Assembly: GCA_017656265.1 (NCBI GenBank)
Contig: JACDOD010000005.1
Coordinates: 1-64,000 of the forward strand
Direction: 5' to 3'
From: Bacillaceae bacterium
GTDB lineage: Bacteria; Bacillota; Bacilli; Bacillales; Alkalibacillaceae
Length of the DNA: 64,000 bases
In this document: positions 19,130 to 27,699 of the stretch, in pieces
Layout of the letters: each line of letters begins with the position of its first letter
How positions within the stretch are numbered: the first letter of the stretch is position 1
Made by a program: the position numbers and the translations under genes
Notes under the pieces: model-generated
Database searches by the model: none
Told to the model about the DNA's origin: nothing
Seen by the model: the letters and a program-made list of their open reading frames with translations, nothing else

Positions 19130-19169
19130 TAACAGTTTTATGGAGGGTACCCATGGGAATAAACTGTTA
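19130..19169. repeat. Interrupted inverted repeat upstream of the SGNH hydrolase gene
   Basis: TAACAGTTTTAT and ATAAACTGTTA arms (one bulged base) enclose a centre with GGGTACCC. The right arm overlaps a possible -35 (TTACAA) of a weak promoter with -10 TATACT near 19190. Operator or hairpin; no known regulator consensus recognised. Confidence 0.45.
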
Positions 19170-19219
19170 CAAAACGTGTTATCCAGGTATACTATCTTGA
19201 CAAATCAGGTGTGATGGCC

Positions 19220-20083
19220 TTGAAAAAAACTGCTTTAACCTTATTCATTATTCTTTTGTTAATGGGCAATTTTATATTTGCACCTCATTCACTTTATCAA
19301 AGTATAATGCTTAACACGAATAACCCTGTTGAAAAAGCAATACAATCAAATGAAGTGACTAATAAGAACCCAGGACCTGAACAGCAAAAAAACTTTAAGC
19401 ATTTGTTCCAGGAGACCTTTAAATCCTTTTATACGGTTGTCTCCATCAAGGAAAAGCATGTAAATATCGTGGTTATTGGAGATTCATTAACTCAAGGGGT
19501 AGGCGATCAATCTGGTCAAGGGGGATTTGTCGGGATGATTAGACAACAGCTTGATGAGGCCGAACAGATAACAGGGTTTGGAAAAAGAGGTCTGAGAACC
19601 GAACAATTGCTGAAAAGGCTAAATGAAAAGGAGATCCAATCTGCGATACAAAATGCAAATATTATCATCGTCACAATCGGAGCCAATGATATTATGAAAA
19701 TCGTCAAAGATCACTTCACATCGTTAACCTATGAAACCTTTGTTAAAGAACAAAAGCCTTATGAAAAACGTCTTACTGCTATATTTAAGAAAATCAGGTC
19801 CCTTAATCCGGACGGAACGATTTATTTACTGGGAATTTTTAATCCATTTAAGCGGTTTTTTGGAGACATTGAAGAACTGGATCAAATCGTTAACGATTGG
19901 AATTACATCGGCCAAAAAGTGTTACACAAATATTCAAATGCTGTATTTATTCCTACAAAAGACTTATTTGAAAAAAACAGCACCAACTTATTCCACAGCG
20001 ATAACTTTCATCCGAATAAAGAAGGGTATCAGTTAATTGCCCGGCGTGTGTGGAGGTATTTAACCAGCCATTCATTCCAGTAA
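19220..20083 (+). CDS. ypmR: SGNH/GDSL hydrolase (YpmR-like)
   Basis: An exported or membrane-anchored esterase/lipase-like hydrolase of unknown substrate. About 288 residues: hydrophobic N-terminal segment (about 4-25), then SGNH blocks I IVVIGDSLTQGVGDQSG (Ser nucleophile), II GFGKRGLRT with Gly, III TIGANDIM with Asn, and V DNFHPNKEGYQ with Asp and His. TTG at 19220 lies 7 bases after AGGTG; GTG 19211 and ATG 19214 are alternatives. Paired with a ypmS homologue 23 bases downstream, as in B. subtilis where the pair is elsewhere on the chromosome. Confidence 0.9.
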   Translation: MKKTALTLFIILLLMGNFIFAPHSLYQSIMLNTNNPVEKAIQSNEVTNKNPGPEQQKNFKHLFQETFKSFYTVVSIKEKHVNIVVIGDSLTQGVGDQSGQGGFVGMIRQQLDEAEQITGFGKRGLRTEQLLKRLNEKEIQSAIQNANIIIVTIGANDIMKIVKDHFTSLTYETFVKEQKPYEKRLTAIFKKIRSLNPDGTIYLLGIFNPFKRFFGDIEELDQIVNDWNYIGQKVLHKYSNAVFIPTKDLFEKNSTNLFHSDNFHPNKEGYQLIARRVWRYLTSHSFQ

Positions 20084-20106
20084 GGTTCAGCATCGGGGGA
20101 ACAAGT

Positions 20107-20736
20107 ATGCTTAAGGATACACTTAAAAAGAACAAATGGAAATTACTTTTTTTCACTCTGGCAGGTCTGAATTTAGCCATGCTGATCTGGTTCTTTTCAT
20201 ATCTGTTTGTTTTTCCTGCCGATCCGCCTCAGACTTACAGCAGCCAGAATGAACATTTATCAGCAAAATTCACCGTTCATTCAACAAAGGAGAACTTAAA
20301 TTTATTAATCAATACGTACCTCAATCAGCTGCCAAAGAATGAAATTTATAACTATTCTGTAAATATCAATCGCCATGTAGAGCTAAGCGGGACGATCATG
20401 GCATTTGGACGAAGTGTTCCCATCCATATAACAATGGAACCCTATGTTTTGAACAATGGGGATTTGATTTTAAATGTCCAATCGATTACACTGGGCAAAC
20501 TCCCATTGCCAAATAAAAAGGTTCTCAAATACATTCGGGATTACTACCATTTGCCGGACTGGATTATGATTGATCCCGATAAACACCGGGTTTATGCAGC
20601 TGTTACCGAAATGGAGACAAAAAGCCAATTTGATGTTCGAGTAGAAAAATTCGATCCGGCCAACAATGAGTTTTCTTTTCAAATATTCGTATCCCCAGAT
20701 TCATTTGACCTCGATGACCTTGAAAAAGTGTTTTAA
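20107..20736 (+). CDS. ypmS: YpmS family protein (DUF2140)
   Basis: A 209-residue protein with one N-terminal transmembrane helix (WKLLFFTLAGLNLAMLIWFF, about 10-29) and an extracytoplasmic beta-rich domain (FTVHSTKENLNLLINTYLNQ; YSVNINRHVELSGTIMAFG; LPDWIMIDPDKHRVY). Function unknown; always paired with the SGNH hydrolase YpmR, suggesting work on a cell-envelope lipid or polymer. The ATG at 20107 follows GGGGGA; the longer frame has no support. Confidence 0.9.
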   Translation: MLKDTLKKNKWKLLFFTLAGLNLAMLIWFFSYLFVFPADPPQTYSSQNEHLSAKFTVHSTKENLNLLINTYLNQLPKNEIYNYSVNINRHVELSGTIMAFGRSVPIHITMEPYVLNNGDLILNVQSITLGKLPLPNKKVLKYIRDYYHLPDWIMIDPDKHRVYAAVTEMETKSQFDVRVEKFDPANNEFSFQIFVSPDSFDLDDLEKVF

Positions 20737-20758
20737 TTGTAACATCCAAAGTATTTCA

Positions 20759-21520
20759 CTATGTATACAGCGAAGGTTTAATCTTTAGCGGAAAATCCTG
20801 CTGCTCCTTAATCACTTCATGTAAATCTTTTGGTTCATTTAAAAGAAATCCCTGTGCGACCGGAACCCCAATACTCTTTGCGATCGCTAAATCCTTCGCT
20901 GTTTCAATCCCTTCTAAGACTACTTTTATATTGTCTTTACAATACTCCAAAACGGACTCTACAAAATATTGTTTTGGTTTAGAGCTATGAAGTCCCTTTG
21001 AGAAATAACGGTCCAGTTTAACAATTTCAGGTTCCAGTTCAATTAAGGAAGATATATTCGAACTTCCTTTTCCAAAATCATCAAGGGCAAAAGATACCCC
21101 CAGTTTCCGTATGCGATCAATGGACTTTTTCAGTGCTGATAGATCCTCAATCGACTCCATCTCATTGATTTCAAAAACAGCTCTTTCTTTAAACAACGGA
21201 AACTCAGCAGCAATACCTTTTACAAAATCTAAAAACGAAGGGTGCAACAATGTCGATGGAAAAACATTTAGAAACAAGTTTTTGTGCATCCCGGACTGAA
21301 AATAGGTTTTCACAGCTTTATAGATTGATTTTGTATCCAGCAAATAAAGCTGATTTTTTTCCCTCGCCATATGGAATAATTGTTCAGGATTCAATCCTTG
21401 AACCCTGATAAAACTTTCCATCCCAAATGTTCGCCAATCTGACAAAAAGTAAAGGGGTTGAAAATGGTGGGAAAATTGCTCTTTCATAATATACTGCTCA
21501 ATTTGAATCAATGCTTCCAT
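20759..21520 (-). CDS. Stand-alone EAL-domain protein, probable cyclic-di-GMP phosphodiesterase
   Basis: A 253-residue cytoplasmic protein that is a single EAL domain without GGDEF, PAS or membrane parts. The signature reads ESFIR instead of EALLR but keeps the metal-binding Glu; the other catalytic positions are also present: LNVFPSTLL (Asn), VFEINEME (Glu), FALDDFGKGSSN (two Asp), EIVKLD (Lys), VLEGIET (Glu) and VAQGFLL (Gln). It could therefore hydrolyse c-di-GMP, though activity cannot be proved from sequence. Convergent with ypmS; a palindrome pair lies upstream. Confidence 0.85.
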   Translation of the reverse strand: MEALIQIEQYIMKEQFSHHFQPLYFLSDWRTFGMESFIRVQGLNPEQLFHMAREKNQLYLLDTKSIYKAVKTYFQSGMHKNLFLNVFPSTLLHPSFLDFVKGIAAEFPLFKERAVFEINEMESIEDLSALKKSIDRIRKLGVSFALDDFGKGSSNISSLIELEPEIVKLDRYFSKGLHSSKPKQYFVESVLEYCKDNIKVVLEGIETAKDLAIAKSIGVPVAQGFLLNEPKDLHEVIKEQQDFPLKIKPSLYT

Positions 21521-21564
21521 CCCCTAACCTGACAAATTCATTAAAAAAATGTTAAATTTTATAA

Positions 21565-21590
21565 AACATAATATACATTTTGTTATATTT
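21565..21590. repeat. Palindromic element Y upstream of the EAL gene
   Basis: AACATAATATACATTTTGTT (arms with one mismatch) followed by ATATTT. It matches element X at 22396-22421 at 21 of 26 positions in the same orientation; the two flank the recombinase gene. Between Y and the EAL start a second inverted repeat ATGTT...AACAT is present. Confidence 0.5.
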
Positions 21591-21688
21591 CCTACCAAAA
21601 TTTTCTTACAATCCTATTATAAATGGTTTTATGGCAAAAATCGACATTTATCGAAAATTTTTTCTATATTTTAGTATATTTATAGGAT

Positions 21689-22252
21689 CTATAAGGAAAA
21701 CATCTCCAGTGCCTGATCAACCATATCATCATTAATTCCGATATACCGTAATGTAATCGATGGGCTCGAATGTCCAAATATATACTGGAGCATGGCAACA
21801 TCTTTCGTTTTCTGATAAAAGTGATATCCAAATGTTTTCCGCAATGTATGAGTACCAATCGGACCTTCCACACCACAGGCCTGAGCAGCATTGTGTATGA
21901 TCTTCCACGCCTGCACCCGGCTAATTGGTTTATTTCCTTTTCTGGATGGAAATAAGTAATCAGATTCTGACATCCTGCATGTATAGCGCTCAATTTCTTC
22001 TTTTAAAGATCTCGTAATAATAATTTTTCTGTTATTTTTTGTTTTCTTCTCCTGTAGCGTTAAATATTTGGTGCCTTTCACATCACCAGCTCGCAGGGGT
22101 AAAATATCACTAATCCTTAAGCCAGAATTGATTCCAAAAATAAACAGGAAATAATCTCTATAAGATCTGTGCAGCAGGTATTGCTTAATCTCCTGGATTT
22201 TCTCTAAATCTCTTATGGGCTCTACTGCATTTGCTCCCTTCCTTGTTACCAT
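21689..22252 (-). CDS. Minimal tyrosine recombinase (catalytic domain only)
   Basis: A 187-residue site-specific recombinase of the phage-integrase family lacking the usual N-terminal arm- and core-binding domains. Catalytic residues are visible: Arg in SGLRISDILPL, HTLRKTFG (His and Arg), GHSSPSITLRY with the second His and nucleophile Tyr in LRYIGI, and a Lys in LQEKKTKNNRK. ATG at 22252 lies 8 bases after GGAGG; the GTG start further up would sit on the ribosome site. No phage or transposon genes surround it, so it is either domesticated or the remnant of a small mobile unit. Confidence 0.88.
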   Translation of the reverse strand: MVTRKGANAVEPIRDLEKIQEIKQYLLHRSYRDYFLFIFGINSGLRISDILPLRAGDVKGTKYLTLQEKKTKNNRKIIITRSLKEEIERYTCRMSESDYLFPSRKGNKPISRVQAWKIIHNAAQACGVEGPIGTHTLRKTFGYHFYQKTKDVAMLQYIFGHSSPSITLRYIGINDDMVDQALEMFSL

Positions 22253-22267
22253 GATGACTCCCTCCAC

Positions 22268-22741
22268 TGCCTGTTCAAATTAAACATTAATTTCAAAATG
22301 TTAATTTTCCTGCATAAAATTGCTAAACCATCTAACCCCTGAAATCACGCTACTTCTTTAGTTTTTATGAATGATTGCTATGTTTATTTTAACTTAACAA
22401 AATGTATATTTTGTTTTATATCTTTACAAGAATTTACTATATAAATACCCATTTAGGTATATATGGTGCTTGAGGAAGTTTTTCACTACCTCCACAATCC
22501 AGAACGTATGTTTCTAGTTCTATTTTCCCCCTTCTCAATGTAAAGGATTATAAGCCATAGATAAAGGATTTTCCACTTTTTAAATTGAAATACTAATTTT
22601 AGCAATGTTTTTTCTCTTTTTTAACTTCTGATATACTAAAAATGGAGATCTCGTCCGATGGCTCTCCAGGAGAGAGAGTAAAAACGAATTCACCACGTTA
22701 CAGAAAAATGATAACAGCTAAAATCAAGAAGGGGTTAAATT
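22268..22741. other. 474-base gap upstream of rnhC
   Basis: AT-rich region without a gene. It holds a TTAAACAT/ATGTTAA inverted repeat at 22280-22304 just before the recombinase, element X at 22396-22421, and a CTCTCC-A-GGAGAG hairpin near 22662-22676 before rnhC. A TATACT -10 near 22632 has no clear -35. Confidence 0.6.
22396..22421. repeat. Palindromic element X upstream of the recombinase
   Basis: AACAAAAT-GTAT-ATTTTGTT, perfect 8-base arms, then TTATAT. Near-copy of element Y at 21565-21590. Candidate operator or recombination site. Confidence 0.5.
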
Positions 22742-23665
22742 ATGTCTCAATCGGTTTATCAATTACCTAAAGAAACAATACATGAAATGAAGCGATACTA
22801 CAGTAGATATTTAAAGGATCAGTCACCGCCTGGTTCTGTTTTTACGGCTAAAATAAATAACTGCACCATTACAGCCTATCATTCAGGGAAAGTTCTTTTC
22901 CAGGGAGCTGACCATCAACGTGAGGCAGCAAAATGGGCGGATTCTCAGACCCTGAAAGAAGATAAAAAGAAAAATACCAATTTGCAATTGCCTTCGTGGC
23001 TTCAGGGTGACCATATTGGAACAGATGAAGCTGGCACGGGGGATTACTTTGGTCCCATTACAGTGGCAGGAGTTTATGTAAAAGCGGAACAAATAGAGAC
23101 TTTGAAAAATATCGGAATACAGGATTCTAAAAACCTTTCGGATAAAGCAGTTAAGGAAATTGCAAGGGATATCGTAAGAATAAAATTACCCTATACGCTG
23201 CTAACGTTAGACAACCAAAAATACAACCAGCTGCAGCGCAAGGGATGGTCTCAGGGGAAAATGAAAACCCTTCTTCACTATCATGTGATCGAGAAGCTCA
23301 AAAAGAAAGTAGCAGATGCTCCTCTCAGCGGAGTTATTATAGATCAGTTCGCTGAAAAAGACATTTTTATGCGTCATTTACAATCTGAGAATAAGGACAT
23401 GCCGCATGACTTATTTTTTCTGAAAAAAGCAGAAAGCCATTCACTGGCTGTTGCAGCAGCTTCCATTATCGCCCGAACAAAATTTTTGTCTGAACTCGAA
23501 AAGCTCTCAGAAAGACTCCAGCTTCAACTTCCTAAAGGAGCCGGGCATCAGGTGGATGAACAGGCAGCCCGTTTAATAAAAGAAAAGGGAAAAGAGATTC
23601 TTGAATCCTGTGCAAAGGTTCATTTCGCCAACACCAAAAAAGCAGAACGGCTTCTGAACCAGTAA
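22742..23665 (+). CDS. rnhC: Ribonuclease HIII
   Basis: Cleaves RNA in RNA-DNA hybrids. 307 residues: N-terminal TBP-like substrate-binding domain (about 1-85), then the RNase H2-like fold with the active-site motif HIGTDEAGTGDYFGPITVAG (Asp-Glu), IQDSKNLSD (Asp), IIDQFAEKD (Asp) and KAESHSLAVAAASIIART. AAGAAGGGG precedes the ATG. In B. subtilis it is directly divergent from zapA; here about 3.5 kb of other genes lie between. Confidence 0.97.
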   Translation: MSQSVYQLPKETIHEMKRYYSRYLKDQSPPGSVFTAKINNCTITAYHSGKVLFQGADHQREAAKWADSQTLKEDKKKNTNLQLPSWLQGDHIGTDEAGTGDYFGPITVAGVYVKAEQIETLKNIGIQDSKNLSDKAVKEIARDIVRIKLPYTLLTLDNQKYNQLQRKGWSQGKMKTLLHYHVIEKLKKKVADAPLSGVIIDQFAEKDIFMRHLQSENKDMPHDLFFLKKAESHSLAVAAASIIARTKFLSELEKLSERLQLQLPKGAGHQVDEQAARLIKEKGKEILESCAKVHFANTKKAERLLNQ

Positions 23666-23708
23666 TACTGTGAAATTATTAAGTGACCTTCTTTTTCAAG
23701 AAAAGAAT

Positions 23709-23752
23709 AAGGAGCCTCTAAGCCGAACGATGGCTTAGGAGACTCCTTCTTT
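23709..23752. terminator. Bidirectional terminator rnhC/pheT
   Basis: AAGGAG...CTCCTT outer stem and TAAGCC/GGCTTA inner stem followed by TCTTTATT, between the convergent rnhC and pheT. Confidence 0.85.
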
Positions 23753-23760
23753 ATTGTTGT

Positions 23761-26190
23761 TTAACCCCTTAATTGTGCATTAAATTTCTCTTTGACTGTT
23801 TGAATAATCTCTTCTCGGGCCTGATCTACCTCTTCATCCGTCAGGGTTGCTTCTGGATTTTGGAAAAGCAAGCTGTAAGCAATGGACTTTTTGCCCTCTT
23901 CCATATGTTCGCCCTGATAGACGTCAAATACTTCTACTTTTTGTAGATAGGAACCCCCTGCATCTTTAATTGCCTGGAGCAGATTACTTGATGGAACTTG
24001 TTCGTCTACAACGAAAGCCAGATCCTGACTAATGGATGGATAGCGCGGAATCGGCTGATATCGTTCCTCTTTTTCGATATATTCATACATTTTATCAAGG
24101 TTGAGATCAAAGACATACGTATCCTTTAAATCATATTCTTCCTGCAATGCGGGATGCAGCTGTCCAAGGAATCCGATTGTGTCCCCTTTCACTTTTATGA
24201 CGGCACAGCGTCCTGGATGAATTCCATCCACTTCACCCGCTTCAAATTGAACACCATTGATTTGAACAAATTCAAATAAACCTTCGAGAATTCCTTTAAC
24301 AACATAAAAATCTACAGGTTTCTTTTCTTGCTGCCATGGGTGGTTCATCCATAGACCAGTAAGGGCTCCTGACAAACGCAGCTGTTCCGCCGGCTGTTTC
24401 GTTACGGTTTTATCATGGTTGATACAAATAGATCCCATTTCATAAAGAGCCAGGTCATTTTGTTTTCTGGCAATGTTATATTGCAGGCTTGCCAGCAGTT
24501 CAGGAAGAAGGCTCAAGCGCAGATGACTGTGGGATTCACTCATTGGCATAGCCAGCTGCACTGGTACTGGTTCCTGTTCTCTTACTTCAGGGCTGACAAG
24601 CAGTCCGGAACGTTCTTCTGTTGTAAGAGAATAGGTCCAGGATTCATTCAGGCCAGAACCCTGCAAATACTGGTGGATCTTTCGTTTAAGCTGCTGCTTC
24701 TCGGTCAAGCGTCCCGCCTGTCCCGCTCCTTCAGGCAAGGTATATGGAAGATTGTCATACCCAAAAATTCGGGCAATTTCCTCAACCATATCTTCTACAA
24801 TCGAAATATCCCCTCTTCTTGTTGGAACCGTCACCTTAAACTGATTTCCATCACGTTCACAGGAAAAGCGTAATTTAGTTATAATGTCTTCCATTTCATC
24901 CGCTTTAATTTCTGTACCCAGGACTCGATTGATCTGATCAGATGTGAATGTTACCACTTCCTCTGTTACGTCAAGCCCGTTAAATTCAGCAACACCGGAT
25001 AACACTTCTCCGCCTGCATACTGCTCAAGAAGCTGACACGCGCGAAGTCCTGCTTCCTTAACCCGGTTTGGATCCACTCCTTTTTCGAAACGGATACTTG
25101 CTTCACTGCGCAGTTGGTGATCCTTGGCAGCCTTCCGTACAGATAAAGAATCAAAATAAGCTGCTTCCAGAAGCACAGTGGTGGTTTCATCATTCACTTC
25201 AGAATCAGCTCCACCCATAACACCGGCTATGGCAACAGGTTCTTTTCCGTTTGTGATGACGAGATGATCCTCTGACAGGGTACGCTCCACATCATCAAGG
25301 GTCTGGATTTTTTCATCCTTTTCAGCTGTGCGCACAACTACTTCCTTTGATCCAAAACGGTCATAGTCAAAGGCATGAAGCGGCTGGCCGTATTCTAGCA
25401 GTACATAGTTTGTAATATCTACTACATTGTTAATAGGGCGGATGCCTGCCGCAATCAAACGATTTTGCATCCATAGTGGAGATGGTCCAACCTGTATATT
25501 CCGAATAATAAAGGCACCGTAGTAAGGGTTTAACTCTGGAGTCTCTACACGAACCTGGACATGGTCTGTCGCAGCATCATCAACGTAATCTATTGCCACT
25601 TCTGGCAGTTTAATGTCTTTTCCAAGAATAGCCGCTACTTCATAAGCCACCCCTATCATGCTTAAACAGTCAGAACGGTTTGGCGTCAGCTCAAGTTCTA
25701 AAATGGTGTCATTTAAGTTTAATCGTTCAATGGCATCTTCTCCTACTTCCACATCATCCGCGAATACAAAAATGCCGTCTGAAAATTCTTTTTGAACAAA
25801 CTTATCATCAATACCTAATTCTTGGAGGGAACAGATCATTCCCTGAGATTCTACTCCACGGAGTTTGGCTTTCTTAATTTTCATCCCCCCCGGAAGTCTG
25901 GCACCAGGTTTAGCTACAGCAACTTTCTGTCCTGCCTGAACGTTCGGTGCACCGCAGATAATCTGCAGTTCCTCATCCCCTACATCGACCTGACAGAGGT
26001 TGAGTTTATCCGCATTTGGATGTTTTTCACATGATTTTACATAACCCACTACTACATTCTTAATCTGATCAACGATTGGTTCTGCACTGTCTACTTCAAT
26101 TCCGCTTTTTGTGATTTTTTCTGCCAGTTCTTCAGGTGTAATATCATCTAAATCTATATATTGTTTCAGCCAGTTTATCGATACTAACAT
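23761..26190 (-). CDS. pheT: Phenylalanyl-tRNA synthetase, beta subunit
   Basis: The beta subunit of the (alpha-beta)2 enzyme carries tRNA recognition and editing. 809 residues in the family order: N-terminal helix MLVSINWLKQYIDL, EMAP-type tRNA-binding domain (about 40-150, KSCEKHPNADKLNLCQVDVG), B3/4 editing domain (about 200-380, VVDITNYVLLEYGQPLHAFD), B5 domain, catalytic-like core and the C-terminal ferredoxin-fold anticodon-binding domain (RYPSISQDLAFVVDEQVPSS). It follows pheS by 15 bases and shares its T-box control. Confidence 0.98.
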   Translation of the reverse strand: MLVSINWLKQYIDLDDITPEELAEKITKSGIEVDSAEPIVDQIKNVVVGYVKSCEKHPNADKLNLCQVDVGDEELQIICGAPNVQAGQKVAVAKPGARLPGGMKIKKAKLRGVESQGMICSLQELGIDDKFVQKEFSDGIFVFADDVEVGEDAIERLNLNDTILELELTPNRSDCLSMIGVAYEVAAILGKDIKLPEVAIDYVDDAATDHVQVRVETPELNPYYGAFIIRNIQVGPSPLWMQNRLIAAGIRPINNVVDITNYVLLEYGQPLHAFDYDRFGSKEVVVRTAEKDEKIQTLDDVERTLSEDHLVITNGKEPVAIAGVMGGADSEVNDETTTVLLEAAYFDSLSVRKAAKDHQLRSEASIRFEKGVDPNRVKEAGLRACQLLEQYAGGEVLSGVAEFNGLDVTEEVVTFTSDQINRVLGTEIKADEMEDIITKLRFSCERDGNQFKVTVPTRRGDISIVEDMVEEIARIFGYDNLPYTLPEGAGQAGRLTEKQQLKRKIHQYLQGSGLNESWTYSLTTEERSGLLVSPEVREQEPVPVQLAMPMSESHSHLRLSLLPELLASLQYNIARKQNDLALYEMGSICINHDKTVTKQPAEQLRLSGALTGLWMNHPWQQEKKPVDFYVVKGILEGLFEFVQINGVQFEAGEVDGIHPGRCAVIKVKGDTIGFLGQLHPALQEEYDLKDTYVFDLNLDKMYEYIEKEERYQPIPRYPSISQDLAFVVDEQVPSSNLLQAIKDAGGSYLQKVEVFDVYQGEHMEEGKKSIAYSLLFQNPEATLTDEEVDQAREEIIQTVKEKFNAQLRG

Positions 26191-26205
26191 ACCTGTTATC
26201 CTCCT

Positions 26206-27240
26206 TTACGCTTGATGAAATTGTTTTAAGAAACGAACATCATTAATATAGAAATGACGGATGTCGTCAATTCCGTACTTCAGCATCGCAATTCGCTCCG
26301 GTCCCATACCAAAGGCAAATCCATTGTAAACATCCGGATCAAAACCAGCCATTCGCAGTACATTCGGATGAACCATACCTGCACCCAAAATTTCAATCCA
26401 GCCTGTTCCTTTACATACAGAGCAGCCCTCTCCTCGGCAGATTTTACAGGATATATCCATCTCTACAGATGGTTCTGTGAACGGGAAAAAACTTGGGCGC
26501 AGACGGATTTCCCGATCTTCTCCAAACATTTTCTTGGCAAACGTATTTAAAACACCTTTCAGATCACTCATCCGTACATTTTTATCAACAAAAAGTCCTT
26601 CAATTTGAGTAAACTGATGGGAGTGTGTCGCATCATCAGTATCCCGGCGATACACTTTTCCAGGACAAATAATTTTTACTGGACCCTTTCCTTCATGCTT
26701 TTCCATCGTTCTGGCCTGTACCGGTGATGTATGGGTACGCATTAAAATTTCCTCGGTGATGTAAAACGAATCCTGCATATCACGGGCAGGGTGTCCCTTT
26801 GGAAGGTTCAAGGCTTCAAAATTATAATAGTCTGTTTCCACTTCAGGCCCCTCCGCTACTTCAAAGCCCATCCCGATAAACAGATCTTCAATTTCCTGTA
26901 TAAGCTTCGTTAACAGATGAGGTCCTCCTACCTGGTTAGGGCGTCCAGGAAGAGTGACATCAATGGTTTCTTCCCGAAGGCGCTGTTCAAGAGCTTCTTT
27001 TTCCAGCTCAGTTTGTTTGTCTTCAATGGCCCTGGCAATGGATTCCCGAACATCATTGGCCAGCTGTCCAATTACTGGACGTTCTTCCGCTGGCAGCTTT
27101 CCCATACCTCTTAATACTTCGGTAATCGGGCCTTTTTTACCTAAATAGGAAACACGGACATCTTGCAGTTCTTTTATGTTTTCTGCTTTTTCTACTTTTT
27201 CAAGTGCTTCATTTCGCAATTCTTCCAGGCGTTCTTTCAT
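26206..27240 (-). CDS. pheS: Phenylalanyl-tRNA synthetase, alpha subunit
   Basis: Class II catalytic subunit that charges tRNA-Phe. 344 residues, equal to B. subtilis PheS: N-terminal coiled coil, [18 protein letters not shown], motif 2 around [20 protein letters not shown], a Cys-rich loop [17 protein letters not shown] and motif 3 [10 protein letters not shown]. Of two tandem ATGs the second (27240) has 7 bases to AAGGAGG and gives the family length. Confidence 0.98.
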   Translation of the reverse strand: MKERLEELRNEALEKVEKAENIKELQDVRVSYLGKKGPITEVLRGMGKLPAEERPVIGQLANDVRESIARAIEDKQTELEKEALEQRLREETIDVTLPGRPNQVGGPHLLTKLIQEIEDLFIGMGFEVAEGPEVETDYYNFEALNLPKGHPARDMQDSFYITEEILMRTHTSPVQARTMEKHEGKGPVKIICPGKVYRRDTDDATHSHQFTQIEGLFVDKNVRMSDLKGVLNTFAKKMFGEDREIRLRPSFFPFTEPSVEMDISCKICRGEGCSVCKGTGWIEILGAGMVHPNVLRMAGFDPDVYNGFAFGMGPERIAMLKYGIDDIRHFYINDVRFLKQFHQA

Positions 27241-27391
27241 CATTACTCCTCCTTTTATGATTATAGTTAGCCTATTTTGCAAGTTTTGCGGCTAATTTTC
27301 TGTATTTGAAATCCACTTCACTTTCCGCAGACGGCCCGGATTATCCCTGGCCTTGCCTGGTTACGTTCTGCGGGATTGAAATGAACCAAAT

Positions 27392-27662
27392 AAAAAAAGC
27401 CCCACCCCTCTATATAAGGGACGAGACTGGATTTCCGCGTTACCACCCTTTTTGGCACAGATGTGCCCGCTTCATTCAAGATAACGGATGCTTTCCGTAA
27501 CACCTTTACTTGCCTGATGCAAGGTCCCGGTGCCAGCTCCAGAGCGAAAGTTCAATGATGGCTTCGATGGAAATGCTCTCAGTCTATGGCATCTCCTCCC
27601 TGAATCGAAGAACACTCATCATTTACTGGACTCCTTCAACGCTTTTGACCATATGTTGTTAT
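27392..27662 (-). ncRNA. T-box leader of pheS-pheT
   Basis: The minus strand carries the T-box AAGGGTGGTAACGCGG (about 27434-27450) and a downstream terminator with GGGGTGGGGC and seven T (27392-27428), preceded by a long stem I with AGTA and GAA loop elements and the GGTGTTACGG-type intermediate hairpins. Uncharged tRNA-Phe would stabilise the antiterminator. The region GAACTTTCG offers TTT or TTC as specifier; the exact register could not be fixed by eye. Confidence 0.93.
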
Positions 27663-27668
27663 GGCAAT

Positions 27669-27697
27669 ATTATAGAAGAAGCCTTTTTCTTTTTCAA
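27669..27697 (-). promoter_or_regulatory. SigA promoter of the pheST T-box transcript
   Basis: TTGAAA (27692-27697), 17-base spacer, TATAAT (27669-27674), abutting the stop codon of the upstream methyltransferase gene. Confidence 0.85.
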
Positions 27698-27699
27698 GC

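Noticed and set aside
21689-22252. Recombinase as evidence of a prophage
   Set aside because: No capsid, lysis, repressor or terminase genes are nearby; the flanking genes are metabolic or envelope genes.
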